The notes beneath the pieces were generated by a model that saw nothing but the letters and a program-made list of their open reading frames with translations, made no database searches and was not told the DNA's origin. A stretch of 64,000 bases of DNA from an uncultured Alphaproteobacteria bacterium (GTDB lineage Bacteria; Pseudomonadota; Alphaproteobacteria; HIMB59; GCA-002718135). The DNA lies in the NCBI GenBank assembly GCA_902614395.1, contig CACMKW010000004.1:1-64000 (forward strand), read 5' to 3'. Shown one piece after another: positions 15,295 through 23,871 of this stretch (position 1 is its first letter; every line of letters starts with the position of its first letter). The position numbers were made by a program, and so were the translations under genes.

Positions 15295-16296
15295 CTAAAC
15301 TTTTACCATAAATTCTAAAAATTCATTCACACATTTGTCCCAAGTTAATTTAAGAGTAAAATTTCTACAATCAACTCTTTTTACTTTAAGTGCCTTCTTA
15401 ACTGATTGTAACAAGTTATTATCTAAAGTGTTAATCTTTTCATCTGTTAACACATCTATGGGCCCGGTTACTGGATATGCAGCAATTGGTGTTCCACTAG
15501 CCAATGCTTCAAGTATTACATTTCCTAAAGTGTCTGTCTTAGAAGGAAAGACAAATACATCTGCGTTTGCATAATATTTCGCTAGTTCATCTCCAGTTTT
15601 TACACCGACAAAATTTACTTCAGGATATTTATTAATATATTTTTGTAATTCGGGACCATCACCCACAACAGTTTTATTATAATTTCCTTTAAGTTTTAAA
15701 AATTCTTCAATATTTTTTTCAATTGCTACTCTACCAACATAAGTCAGTTGTCTATCTTTACTGTTTGTGTCTCTTTTATTTGGATTAAATAATTCTGTAT
15801 CAACACCTCTATTCCAAACTACTAAATTTTTAAAATCATATTTTTTTAACTCATTTAGCATTGAAACTGATGGAACAAGAACTCTTTCTGAATCACTATG
15901 TAGTCTTCTTAATATGGAGTATGTAAATCTCTTTGGGATAAAAGCTCTTTGCTTCATGTAGTCAGGAAAACGGGTGTGAAAGGAAGAAGTGTATTGTAGT
16001 TTATTTTTAAGACAGTACTTACGACCAGCAAAACCTACTGGACCTTCAGTCATTATATGAACAATATCTGGATTAAATTCTTTAAAAAATTTTTCAGTAA
16101 CTTTTTTAGTATTGTAAGAAATTTTTATTTCTTTGTACCTAGGATAACTAAAATTATTAAACATCTCAGGATGTAATATTTTAATTTCAAAACCTTTTTT
16201 TTCTAGAATAGGTATAACGCTTTGAAATGTCGTAACTACGCCATTTACCTGAGGAACCCACGCATCACTAATTAACGCGATTTTTTTAGGCTGCAT
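15295..16296 (-). CDS. agt: GT4 glycosyltransferase, Agt-like, copy 2
   Basis: Paralogue (333 aa) of the enzyme at 9843, with the same landmarks: SDAWVPQVNGVV, TEGPVGFAGRKYC, SSFHTRFPDYM, YVGRVAIEKN, VGDGPEL and FPSKTDTLGNVILEALASGTP. It is expected to glycosylate the diacylglycerol that PlcP releases. It overlaps the upstream plcP copy 2 by 11 bases. Two Agt copies might use different sugar donors, for example glucose and glucuronate, giving two glycolipid types. That idea is inference. The aquaporin-like gene follows on the same strand. Confidence 0.75.
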   Translation of the reverse strand: MQPKKIALISDAWVPQVNGVVTTFQSVIPILEKKGFEIKILHPEMFNNFSYPRYKEIKISYNTKKVTEKFFKEFNPDIVHIMTEGPVGFAGRKYCLKNKLQYTSSFHTRFPDYMKQRAFIPKRFTYSILRRLHSDSERVLVPSVSMLNELKKYDFKNLVVWNRGVDTELFNPNKRDTNSKDRQLTYVGRVAIEKNIEEFLKLKGNYNKTVVGDGPELQKYINKYPEVNFVGVKTGDELAKYYANADVFVFPSKTDTLGNVILEALASGTPIAAYPVTGPIDVLTDEKINTLDNNLLQSVKKALKVKRVDCRNFTLKLTWDKCVNEFLEFMVKV

Positions 16297-17098
16297 CCTC
16301 TTTTATTTTTCGTCTTTCTTCTAAAGAAATTAATTTTAATTTTTCTCTTTCTTCGGGCCAATTAAGAATTGATAAATTGCCAATTTCATCTTCAACGAGT
16401 GCTGTGCAACTTTCAATCCAGTCACCATCATTACAATAGAGAACACCATTTAATTCCTTTATTTCTGGTCTATGTATATGCCCGCACACAACAACATCGG
16501 CATTTTCTCTTCTAGCTCTGTCAGATACAGCAAACTCAAAGTTACTAATAAAGTTTGTTGCATGCTTAGTTTTCTTTTTTAAATATTGAGACAGTGACCA
16601 ATAAGACAAGCCCATCTTTCGTCGAATAAAATTGAATACATTATTTAACTTTAGTAAATATTCATAAAGTGCTGATCCCACTTTGGCTAACCACCTCGCA
16701 TTAATTATCACAGCATCAAATTCATCTCCGTGTGTAATCAGTACTTTCCTTCCATCAGCTAATTGATGCGTATCTTCATTTTTTATTGAAATTTCTCCAA
16801 AGGAAAAATTTGTAAAATCTTTTAATACTTCATCATGATTTCCTGGGATAAGCACTACCCTAGTTCCATTTTTCGCTTTCTTTAAAACTTTTTGAACCAC
16901 GTCGTTATGTTCTTGTGGCCAATACATTTTCTTACGCATGCGCCATCCATCAACAATGTCGCCTACTAAAAATAAATATTCCGAATCTGTTTCTTCTAAG
17001 AATTCTAAAAGCATTTTGCTTTTACAACCACTGGTTCCTAGATGGGTATCCGAAATCCAAATTGTGCGGTAAAATTTTTTATTACTTTCAAATTTCAT
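16286..17098 (-). CDS. plcP: PlcP-like metallophosphoesterase, copy 2
   Basis: Second calcineurin-fold phosphoesterase (270 aa). Metal-site residues keep the same numbering as copy 1: SDTH (D17, H19), GD (D47), GNHDE (N87, H88), HGDEFD and GHIH. Copy 1 and copy 2 share long blocks such as NFISNFEFAVSD and LNGVLYCNDGDW. It is first in the plcP-agt-aqpS-like minus-strand unit and divergent from the SET gene across 59-86 bases. Keeping two plcP copies in a compact genome suggests both matter. LpxH-like UDP-diacylglucosamine hydrolysis is the alternative function for one of them. Confidence 0.8.
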   Translation of the reverse strand: MKFESNKKFYRTIWISDTHLGTSGCKSKMLLEFLEETDSEYLFLVGDIVDGWRMRKKMYWPQEHNDVVQKVLKKAKNGTRVVLIPGNHDEVLKDFTNFSFGEISIKNEDTHQLADGRKVLITHGDEFDAVIINARWLAKVGSALYEYLLKLNNVFNFIRRKMGLSYWSLSQYLKKKTKHATNFISNFEFAVSDRARRENADVVVCGHIHRPEIKELNGVLYCNDGDWIESCTALVEDEIGNLSILNWPEEREKLKLISLEERRKIKEDAA

Positions 17099-17184
17099 TA
17101 ATTAAAGATTTGTTCTTATACATAAAAGTATCATTTTATAATACAATTTATTATTATATGTGTGTATTGTATAAAAATAACAGT

Positions 17185-17685
17185 ATGACGCAGAAAATTT
17201 GGTTTAAAAAAAAATCACCCCTTCACGGTTCTGGATTATTTGCAAAAACTAATATTAAAAAAGGCCAGAAAGTAATCCAATATATTGGTGATAAAGTTAC
17301 TAAAAGAGAGGGTGACAAAAGAGCAGATAAACAAATCCGCAAAGCAAAAAAAGATAAAAATAACGGCATGGTCTATGTTTTTGAACTAAACAAGCGATAC
17401 GACATAGACGGTGATGTTGATTATAACTTTGCAAAATTTATTAATCACTCATGTAATCCGAATTGTGAAGTAGACATCATAGATAATGAGATTTGGATTT
17501 CTTCTATTAAACGAATAAAAAAAGGAGACGAACTTTTCTATAACTATGGTTATCCTTTTGATACAGATTTTGTGGATCACATTTGTAAGTGTGGTTCTAG
17601 AAATTGTGTAGGTTATATTTTAAGTGACAATGATTGGCCAAAATTAAAAAAATATGAAAAAAAAACTAAGACTAAGTCTAAGTAA
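17185..17685 (+). CDS. SET-domain protein-lysine methyltransferase-like protein
   Basis: Small SET-domain protein of 166 aa, using the ATG at 17185. An in-frame ATG at 17158 is also possible, and a still longer open frame would run into the divergent plcP gene. The core motifs are complete: HGSGLFA near the N terminus, FINHSCNPNC (85-94) for the cofactor-binding knot, FYNYGYPF (118-125), and a post-SET cysteine cluster CKCGSRNC (134-141) that with an inner Cys would bind zinc. SET enzymes transfer methyl groups from S-adenosylmethionine to lysines. The target here is unknown. Its 3' end overlaps phoR by 32 bases in another frame, so both probably share a transcript. Confidence 0.8.
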   Translation: MTQKIWFKKKSPLHGSGLFAKTNIKKGQKVIQYIGDKVTKREGDKRADKQIRKAKKDKNNGMVYVFELNKRYDIDGDVDYNFAKFINHSCNPNCEVDIIDNEIWISSIKRIKKGDELFYNYGYPFDTDFVDHICKCGSRNCVGYILSDNDWPKLKKYEKKTKTKSK

Positions 17686-18706
17686 GATACCTTCGATTAT
17701 TATTGCAATTGATACAAATAAGGAAATAATTTTTTACAATAATGCAGCTAAACAAAAATTTTTATTTATAGATGAAGGAAGAGATCTCAATAATATTATT
17801 AGATCAACAGAGTTAAATACTTTTATTGATAAAGCCTTTAGGGAGAAAGAAGATTTTAGGTTTGAATTCACCCCATCTAATTTTAGTGATATGTATTTTA
17901 TTGCTGACTTAATATTTGTTGAAAAAGATTATGAAGAATTATTAATATCACTAAACGATCAAAGTCTTCTTAAAAACTACGAACAAATGCGAACAGATTT
18001 TGTGGCTAATGTAAGTCATGAATTGAGAACTCCTCTTTCCTCAATTCTAGGCTATGTTGAAACAATTAAAAATTCACTCAATGAAGATAAGAACAAAGAC
18101 AAAACGGTTGGTAAATTTTTAGACACAATGGAAGATCAGGCTTGGCGTATGACTAGATTAGTCGAAGATTTATTATTACTAAGTAAATATGAGACTGAAG
18201 ATAAGCCGATAGAATTTCAAGAAGCGAATATAAGGCAATTAATTGATGGCGTAGTAGATAATTTACAAAACAAGTTAATGGCAAAAAAAATTGAAGTTCA
18301 AATCAAGGATGATTTTGATAAGTCTACAATATCAGCAAACAAAGATGCTTTGATCCAAGTTTTTTTAAATCTAACTGATAATGCAATCAAATATAGCAAA
18401 GAAAATTCTACTATTGAAATTGAGCTTGAGAGTGTAATTGATGACAATACCACCTTTTGCCAAATAAGTTTTATAGATAAGGGAGAAGGCATATCGAAAG
18501 AGCATTTAACTAGACTTACTGAAAGATTTTATAGAGTAGATAAAAATAGATCTCGAAATCAAGGCGGTACGGGTTTGGGTTTATCTATTGTTAAACATAT
18601 AACTAATAGGCATAATGGTAAATTATCGATAAAAAGCAAGGTGGATAAGGGTTCAACATTTACTATTTCTTTACCAGTATTTCAGCAAACTGTAATAAAT
18701 CCTTAA
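17654..18706 (+). CDS. phoR: Phosphate-regulon sensor kinase PhoR, lacking membrane segments
   Basis: Histidine kinase of 350 aa. Residues 1-105 form a PAS-like domain. The H-box FVANVSHELRTPL has the phosphoacceptor H122, the N-box reads NLTDNAIKYS, and the ATP lid is GGTGLGLSIVKH. The first residues (basic, then SIIIAIDTNKEIIFYNN) already belong to the PAS fold and there is no transmembrane helix. A TAA lies in frame at 17645-17647, so no longer start exists. E. coli PhoR is membrane-anchored. This one appears cytosolic, sensing through PAS or PstB/PhoU contacts. It heads the pst operon and pairs with PhoB at 23872. Confidence 0.88.
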   Translation: MKKKLRLSLSKIPSIIIAIDTNKEIIFYNNAAKQKFLFIDEGRDLNNIIRSTELNTFIDKAFREKEDFRFEFTPSNFSDMYFIADLIFVEKDYEELLISLNDQSLLKNYEQMRTDFVANVSHELRTPLSSILGYVETIKNSLNEDKNKDKTVGKFLDTMEDQAWRMTRLVEDLLLLSKYETEDKPIEFQEANIRQLIDGVVDNLQNKLMAKKIEVQIKDDFDKSTISANKDALIQVFLNLTDNAIKYSKENSTIEIELESVIDDNTTFCQISFIDKGEGISKEHLTRLTERFYRVDKNRSRNQGGTGLGLSIVKHITNRHNGKLSIKSKVDKGSTFTISLPVFQQTVINP

Positions 18707-18707
18707 T
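18690..18707 (+). promoter_or_regulatory. Putative Pho box upstream of pstS
   Basis: CTGTAAT-AAAT-CCTTAAT, a 7-4-7 repeat inside the last codons of phoR, about 42 bases before the pstS start at 18749. A good first half-site and a weaker second. Position fits PhoB activation of pstS. Confidence 0.45.
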
Positions 18708-18748
18708 ATATATTCTGTAGGACAACCTTATTTTAAATGAGGCTTAAT

Positions 18749-19744
18749 ATGAAAAATGTAATCAAATTAATTGCTGTCCTTGCTTTATTTGGAACTACTT
18801 CAGTTTCAGCAAGAGACTATATTTCAATTGTAGGATCTTCTACAGTTTATCCTTTCGCTACTTTAGTTGCTGAAAAAATGGCATCAGAAGGAATGAAAGC
18901 ACCCGTAATTGAATCAACTGGTTCTGGTGGAGGACACAAATTATTTTGTGCAGGTGTTGGAGTTGAACATCCAGATATCACTAACTCTTCAAGAGCACAA
19001 AAAGATAAAGAATTCAAACTTTGTCAAGATGGTGGTGTAACCGATATCATCGAAGTTAGAGTTGGTAATGATGGTATAGCTTTTGCATACGCTGCAGATT
19101 ATGAATGGAAATATACTAACGGTGCTACAATGAAAGGTGGCATTGATTTAAGTAAAGAAGAAATCTGGCAGGCAATGGCTAGAGATAATGCAAACGCTCC
19201 AACAACTTGGTATGAAATAGATAAAAGATTACCAAAAGTTGAAATTTCTATTATGGCACCTCCTCCAACTTCTGGAACAAGAGATGCATTTGACTCACTT
19301 GTAATGAAAAAGGGTTGTGTTAAAGATATGTTAGTTGCTGATGGTGATTGTCAAGCATATCGTGAAGATGGCCACGTTATCGAAGGTGGTGAAAATGATG
19401 AACTTTATGTTGAGCATATAACCAAAGAACAAGGCGCATTTGGTATTTTTGGTTACAGTTTTGTATCTAATAACTCTGATAAAGTAAAAGCATCAATGAT
19501 TAATGGTGTTGAAATCTCAATGGAAGGTATCCAAGATTATTCATATCCAATAGCAAGACCTTTATTCTTCTACATTAAAAAAGCACACATTGGTGTTATT
19601 CCTGGTTTAATGGATTATGTTAATGAGTTTGTAAGTGAAGAAGCAACAGAAGGTTACTTACTAGATGCCGGACTTGTTCAACTAAGTCCTGCGGATAGAG
19701 CAGCAGTTCTTGATGCTATTTCTAATCAAACAAATTATAAATAA
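18749..19744 (+). CDS. pstS: Phosphate ABC transporter substrate-binding protein PstS
   Basis: Periplasmic high-affinity phosphate-binding protein, 331 aa. I chose the ATG at 18749 because GAGG at 18739-18742 sits six bases upstream; the in-frame ATG at 18737 would only add MRLN. A signal peptide (residues 1 to about 20, ending SVSA before RDY) precedes the mature domain. Phosphate-site segments GSSTVYPF, STGSGGGHKLFC and PPTSGTRDAF are visible. A strong terminator follows at 19767, so pstS is probably made in excess over the permeases. Confidence 0.93.
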   Translation: MKNVIKLIAVLALFGTTSVSARDYISIVGSSTVYPFATLVAEKMASEGMKAPVIESTGSGGGHKLFCAGVGVEHPDITNSSRAQKDKEFKLCQDGGVTDIIEVRVGNDGIAFAYAADYEWKYTNGATMKGGIDLSKEEIWQAMARDNANAPTTWYEIDKRLPKVEISIMAPPPTSGTRDAFDSLVMKKGCVKDMLVADGDCQAYREDGHVIEGGENDELYVEHITKEQGAFGIFGYSFVSNNSDKVKASMINGVEISMEGIQDYSYPIARPLFFYIKKAHIGVIPGLMDYVNEFVSEEATEGYLLDAGLVQLSPADRAAVLDAISNQTNYK

Positions 19745-19766
19745 AAATCTTTAATTTTTATAAAAT

Positions 19767-19792
19767 GGGGGCATACAAGCCCCCTTTTTTTT
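19767..19792 (+). terminator. Intrinsic terminator/attenuator between pstS and pstC
   Basis: GGGGGC (19767-19772) pairs with GCCCCC (19779-19784), loop ATACAA, followed by eight T. The pstC ATG is 15 bases further on. Partial termination would give abundant pstS mRNA and less pstCAB, the same arrangement as at 759-793. Confidence 0.9.
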
Positions 19793-19807
19793 AATACTAA
19801 GTTATAA

Positions 19808-21181
19808 ATGTTTTTTTGGTCTTTAGTTTTAATTGCAGTCGGAATTTTTTCATCCTTTATATACGGTAGATCAAGAATTAAATTAAACTCTAAAAAACAA
19901 GGTACGAAAAGCAAATCTCTTCCCACTTATTACGCACAATACGTTTTAATGTGGTGTTTGTTTCCTGCACTAATTGTTTATTTTTCATGGGCTATTTTTC
20001 AAGAGCAGATTATTCAAAACATAGTTATTAGTAACTTTGAATTTATTGAGGGTGCGGTCTACAACGAAGGATTATTGTTAGCAGAGATTAGAAATGTTGC
20101 TAATAACCCTTCTTTTGCTGATGGTAAATCTATAGAAATAATTAATGCTGCATCTCATTATTCTTCCTTAAGACAAATAAGTCAAATATCTTTTTATACC
20201 TCAATAATCATTATAATGTTACTTGGAGCCTTATACGCTTCACAAAAATTAAAACCTGAATTTCATGCTCAACATACAATTGAAAGATATATACAATATA
20301 TACTTATATTTTGTTCATCTGTTGCTATTTTTACAACAATAGGAATAGTTTTTTCACTAATATTTGAAAGCCTTCGCTTTTTTGCAGAAGTATCAATATT
20401 TGAATTTTTATTCAGTACCGAGTGGTACCCTTTTATTCCAATTAGAGAAGGTCAAACAGCTGCAGAGGGATCCTTTGGTGCAGTACCAATATTTGCTGGA
20501 ACATTTTTAGTTATGGTAGTAGCTATGTGTGTTGCAGTACCTCTTGGATTATTAACTGCAATTTATTTAGCAGAATACGCAAGTCAAAGAGTTAGAAAAA
20601 CTGTTAAACCTCTTCTTGAAATTTTAGCAGGGATACCAACAATAGTTTATGGGTTCTTTGCTTTTGTTAGTGTTGCTCCTTTCGTTAAAGCATTTGGACA
20701 ATCAATTGGAATTGATGCTTCACCAACAAGCGCCCTTGCAGCTGGTATGGTAATGGGAGTTATGATTATTCCTTTTATTTCTTCCCTATCTGATGATGTA
20801 ATAAACTCTGTCCCGCAAAGTCTAAGGGAAGCATCGCTTGGTATTGGCGCTAATAAAGCAGAAACAATTAAAAAAGTAATTTTACCAGCAGCTTTACCTG
20901 GAATTGTAGGAGCATTTTTATTAGCAATATCCAGAGCGATAGGGGAGACCATGATTGTTGTAGTTGCAGCAGGTACGGCTCCCAATCTTACGGGCAATCC
21001 TTTTGAAAATGTAACAACAGTTACAGTGCAAATTGTTGTGGCCTTAATAGGTGATCAAGAATTTGATAACCCAAGAACATTATCAGCATTTGCTTTAGGA
21101 TTAGTTTTATTTGTTATTACATTATTTCTTAACATTATAGCTCTACAAATAGTAAAGAGATACAGGGAGCGTTATGAATAA
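19808..21181 (+). CDS. pstC: Phosphate ABC transporter permease PstC (long form)
   Basis: Permease of 457 aa, against about 320 in E. coli. The extra N-terminal region (about residues 1-150) has three membrane segments and a soluble loop, a long form known in alphaproteobacteria. The canonical permease core follows, with PLGLLTAIYLAEYA, EILAGIPTIVYGFFA and the ATPase-docking SLREASLGIGANKAET then KVILPAALPGI. It overlaps pstA by eight bases. With PstA it forms the membrane channel powered by PstB. Confidence 0.92.
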   Translation: MFFWSLVLIAVGIFSSFIYGRSRIKLNSKKQGTKSKSLPTYYAQYVLMWCLFPALIVYFSWAIFQEQIIQNIVISNFEFIEGAVYNEGLLLAEIRNVANNPSFADGKSIEIINAASHYSSLRQISQISFYTSIIIIMLLGALYASQKLKPEFHAQHTIERYIQYILIFCSSVAIFTTIGIVFSLIFESLRFFAEVSIFEFLFSTEWYPFIPIREGQTAAEGSFGAVPIFAGTFLVMVVAMCVAVPLGLLTAIYLAEYASQRVRKTVKPLLEILAGIPTIVYGFFAFVSVAPFVKAFGQSIGIDASPTSALAAGMVMGVMIIPFISSLSDDVINSVPQSLREASLGIGANKAETIKKVILPAALPGIVGAFLLAISRAIGETMIVVVAAGTAPNLTGNPFENVTTVTVQIVVALIGDQEFDNPRTLSAFALGLVLFVITLFLNIIALQIVKRYRERYE

Positions 21182-22454
21182 TTCTGTTGCTAAAGAAAAA
21201 ATTGTTTCTTTGAGAAAAAAGAGAAGTTTAGAAGATATGCGATTTAAGTATTATGGCTTTACAGCTATGTGTTTATCTTTAGCAGTTTTAGTTTTTCTTT
21301 TGTATACAATATTTTCTAAAGGATACACTGCTTTCCAAAAAACAATTGTTCTCCTAGAAGTTGATTATAATCAAGAGGTTTTAAAACTAACTCCTGACTC
21401 CTCAGATGAAGAAATGGAAAAAGGAAAATTTTTTAGAGTTAAAAAACAGGCAATTGAAAATTTTTTCCCTGATCTCTCAAAATCAGATATTAAATTAGTA
21501 AAAAAATTATTTTCTATAAATGTTGATAACGAAATTAAAGACTACTTCTTAGATAATCCTGAAGTTATTAATACAAAGCAACAAATTTGGGTAACTGCCC
21601 ACAGTGATGTGGATCAACTATTAAAAGGTAATTCAAGAAGGGATGTGCCAGAAGATAGAAGAAAATTAAATGATATTCAATTAAGTTATGTTGATCAATT
21701 AGTTGAAGAAAATAGAGTTAAACAAGTTTTTAATAATTTCTTTTTTACAAAAGCAGACTCAAGGCATCCTGAAATTGCTGGTGTAGCTGGTTCATTTATG
21801 GGATCATTATTTACTCTTTTTACTGTTTTTATTTTATCTTTTCCAATTGCTATAGGAGCGTCTGTTTATCTTGAGGAATTTGCTCCAAAAAATAGAATAA
21901 CTGAATTAATAGAAGTAAATATTTCAAATCTTGCAGCAGTCCCATCAATAGTTTTTGGATTACTTGGGTTAGGTGTATTGCTTAATGTTTTTGGTCTTCC
22001 AAGGAGCACACCGTTAGTTGGAGGTTCCGTGTTAGCATTAATGACGTTACCAACTATTATTATTGCCTGCCGAGCTTCATTGAAAGCTGTTCCTCCTTCA
22101 ATTAAAGAAGGAGCACTTGCAGTTGGAGCAACAAAAACACAAGCGGTATTTCATCATGTCGTACCCCTTGCACTACCTGGTACTTTAACAGGGACTATTA
22201 TTGGATTAGCACAAGCATTAGGTGAAACAGCACCACTTATAATGATTGGTATGATTGCATTTATTCCCAATATTCCAACTGGTTTAACAGAACCTTCAGC
22301 AGCACTTCCTGTTCAAATATATCTATGGGTGGAAAGTGCAGAAAGAGGTTTTCAAGAAAAATCAGCTGCAGCCATAATGGTAATTTTAATATTTTTGTTT
22401 ATGATGAATGCCATTGCAGTGTTCTTAAGAAATAGATTTGAAAGGAAGTGGTAA
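21174..22454 (+). CDS. pstA: Phosphate ABC transporter permease PstA (long form)
   Basis: Permease of 426 aa, against about 296 in E. coli. After a first membrane helix (about residues 28-48) it has a roughly 150-residue soluble, probably periplasmic, insert, as in the alphaproteobacterial PstA with the DUF3333 domain. The core includes VYLEEFAPKNRITELIEVNI, AAVPSIVFGLLGLGV and the EAA-like SIKEGALAVGATKTQAV with HHVVPLALPGTL. It overlaps the pstC end and is three bases from pstB. Confidence 0.92.
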   Translation: MNNSVAKEKIVSLRKKRSLEDMRFKYYGFTAMCLSLAVLVFLLYTIFSKGYTAFQKTIVLLEVDYNQEVLKLTPDSSDEEMEKGKFFRVKKQAIENFFPDLSKSDIKLVKKLFSINVDNEIKDYFLDNPEVINTKQQIWVTAHSDVDQLLKGNSRRDVPEDRRKLNDIQLSYVDQLVEENRVKQVFNNFFFTKADSRHPEIAGVAGSFMGSLFTLFTVFILSFPIAIGASVYLEEFAPKNRITELIEVNISNLAAVPSIVFGLLGLGVLLNVFGLPRSTPLVGGSVLALMTLPTIIIACRASLKAVPPSIKEGALAVGATKTQAVFHHVVPLALPGTLTGTIIGLAQALGETAPLIMIGMIAFIPNIPTGLTEPSAALPVQIYLWVESAERGFQEKSAAAIMVILIFLFMMNAIAVFLRNRFERKW

Positions 22455-22457
22455 AAC

Positions 22458-23219
22458 ATGAGTAACTCTAAAATATTGGCAAATGGTGTAGATGTATATT
22501 ATGGATCCAAACAAGCCCTTTTTGGAATCTCAATGGATATCAAGGAGAAAGAAGTTACGGCATTAATCGGTCCTTCAGGATGTGGTAAATCAACTTTCTT
22601 AAGATGTATAAACAGAATGAATGATTTAATTGAAATATGTAAAGTATCGGGATCAATAAAAGTAGATAACGAAGAAATTATTAGTGAAAAAACCGATGTT
22701 GTAAGTCTAAGATCTAAAATTGGAATGGTATTTCAAAAACCAAATCCTTTTCCTAAATCTATTTTTGATAATGTTGCTTATGGCCCAACTATACATGGTT
22801 TAGTTGACTCAAAAAATGAATTAGAAGAAATTGTACATTCATCATTAAAAAAGGCAGGTCTATTTGATGAAGTAAAAGATCGATTAAATGAACCTGGAAC
22901 AAGTTTATCAGGCGGTCAACAACAACGATTATGTATTGCAAGAGCAATTGCTGTTAATCCTGAAATAATCCTAATGGACGAACCTTGCTCTGCTTTAGAT
23001 CCAATAGCAACTGCTATTATAGAAGAATTAATTGATGAGTTAAGATTAAACTATACAATTATTATAGTAACTCATTCTATGCAACAGGCAGCCAGGGTTT
23101 CGCAGAAAACATGTTTCTTCCATTTAGGAGAATTAATAGAAACGGGTGAGACAAACAAAATTTTTACAAATCCTGATAATACAAAAACACAGGATTACAT
23201 TACAGGGAGATTTGGATAA
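22458..23219 (+). CDS. pstB: Phosphate ABC transporter ATP-binding protein PstB
   Basis: ATPase of 253 aa, the normal PstB size. The Walker A is GPSGCGKST (38-46), the Q-loop segment is [13 protein letters not shown], the ABC signature is [16 protein letters not shown], the Walker B is [13 protein letters not shown], and the switch histidine lies in [12 protein letters not shown]. The [15 protein letters not shown] stretch is specific to PstB. Its stop overlaps the phoU start (TAATG). Besides powering uptake, PstB with PhoU relays phosphate status to PhoR. Confidence 0.95.
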   Translation: MSNSKILANGVDVYYGSKQALFGISMDIKEKEVTALIGPSGCGKSTFLRCINRMNDLIEICKVSGSIKVDNEEIISEKTDVVSLRSKIGMVFQKPNPFPKSIFDNVAYGPTIHGLVDSKNELEEIVHSSLKKAGLFDEVKDRLNEPGTSLSGGQQQRLCIARAIAVNPEIILMDEPCSALDPIATAIIEELIDELRLNYTIIIVTHSMQQAARVSQKTCFFHLGELIETGETNKIFTNPDNTKTQDYITGRFG

Positions 23220-23830
23220 TGAAACAAGAAGGACACATTGTAAAATCATACGATGAAGAAATTAGAGACATTAAAAATAATATTGTTGATATGGGCAGTT
23301 TAGTTGAAAATCAACTAAAAGACTCACTTCAATGTTTAAAGGATAAAGATACAGAATTTGCCGAAAAAATTATAGAAAACGATAATGTAATTGATAAAGC
23401 ATATAATACTCTTGATCAAAGCTTAGTTGAAATACTTGCCAAAAGAGTAGCAGTAGCAGAAATAGTTTTGCCAGAAAAACCTTCGAGAGATATTATTAAT
23501 ATGGGTGCACAAGTTAATATTATGATCAGTGAAGTAATAAAAGCTTTTTTAGAATTTTCAGATCAAGCCGCAAAAAAAGTTTGGTTAATGGATAGACAAA
23601 TTGATGAAGAATATCTTGGAATATTAAGACAATTATTAACCTACATGATGGAAGAACCAAAAAGAATCACAGCATGTACAAGTCTTTTATATATGGTTAA
23701 AGACCTAGAGCGAATAGGTGACTATGTTCAAAATATTGCAGAAGATATTTATTACGCAGTTTCTGGTGAGCCCCTATTTGATGGTAATCCAGACCCAACC
23801 TGGGAAGCAATTCTTCCAAAGAAGAAATAA
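23219..23830 (+). CDS. phoU: Phosphate signalling protein PhoU
   Basis: All-helical regulator of 203 aa, shorter than the roughly 240 of E. coli. It has two three-helix repeats. The first contains DIKNNIVDMGSLVENQL and the second ends with TSLLYMVKDLERIGDYVQNIAEDI, the classic PhoU metal-cluster motif. It inhibits PhoR signalling through PstB when phosphate is ample. Its coding frame begins in the pstB stop. A DUF47 relative serves Pit at 6478. Confidence 0.92.
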   Translation: MKQEGHIVKSYDEEIRDIKNNIVDMGSLVENQLKDSLQCLKDKDTEFAEKIIENDNVIDKAYNTLDQSLVEILAKRVAVAEIVLPEKPSRDIINMGAQVNIMISEVIKAFLEFSDQAAKKVWLMDRQIDEEYLGILRQLLTYMMEEPKRITACTSLLYMVKDLERIGDYVQNIAEDIYYAVSGEPLFDGNPDPTWEAILPKKK

Positions 23831-23831
23831 A

Positions 23832-23860
23832 TTGTAATATTATTGTAACAAAATTTTAAT
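23832..23860 (+). promoter_or_regulatory. Pho box upstream of phoB
   Basis: TTGTAAT-ATTA-TTGTAAC-AAAA-TTTTAAT: three 7-base repeats with four-base spacers, directly after phoU and 12 bases before phoB. It is the best PhoB-site match in the window and suggests that phoB is autoregulated from an internal promoter. Confidence 0.65.
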
Positions 23861-23871
23861 AGTAAAGATTC

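Noticed and set aside
9040..17098. LpxH as the function of both metallophosphoesterases
   Set aside because: The fold is shared, but overlap with Agt-like glycosyltransferases and the phosphate setting favour PlcP. LpxH is kept as an alternative for one copy only.
16915..17184. N-terminal extension of the SET gene into the plcP region
   Set aside because: The extra residues have no SET similarity and are antisense to a well-conserved gene. ATG 17185 (or 17158) fits the family.
18737..18748. Upstream ATG of pstS
   Set aside because: The GAGG ribosome site overlaps this ATG and is correctly spaced for 18749.
20647..20997. 116-codon minus-strand frame inside pstC
   Set aside because: Antisense to the conserved permease core with no recognisable features.
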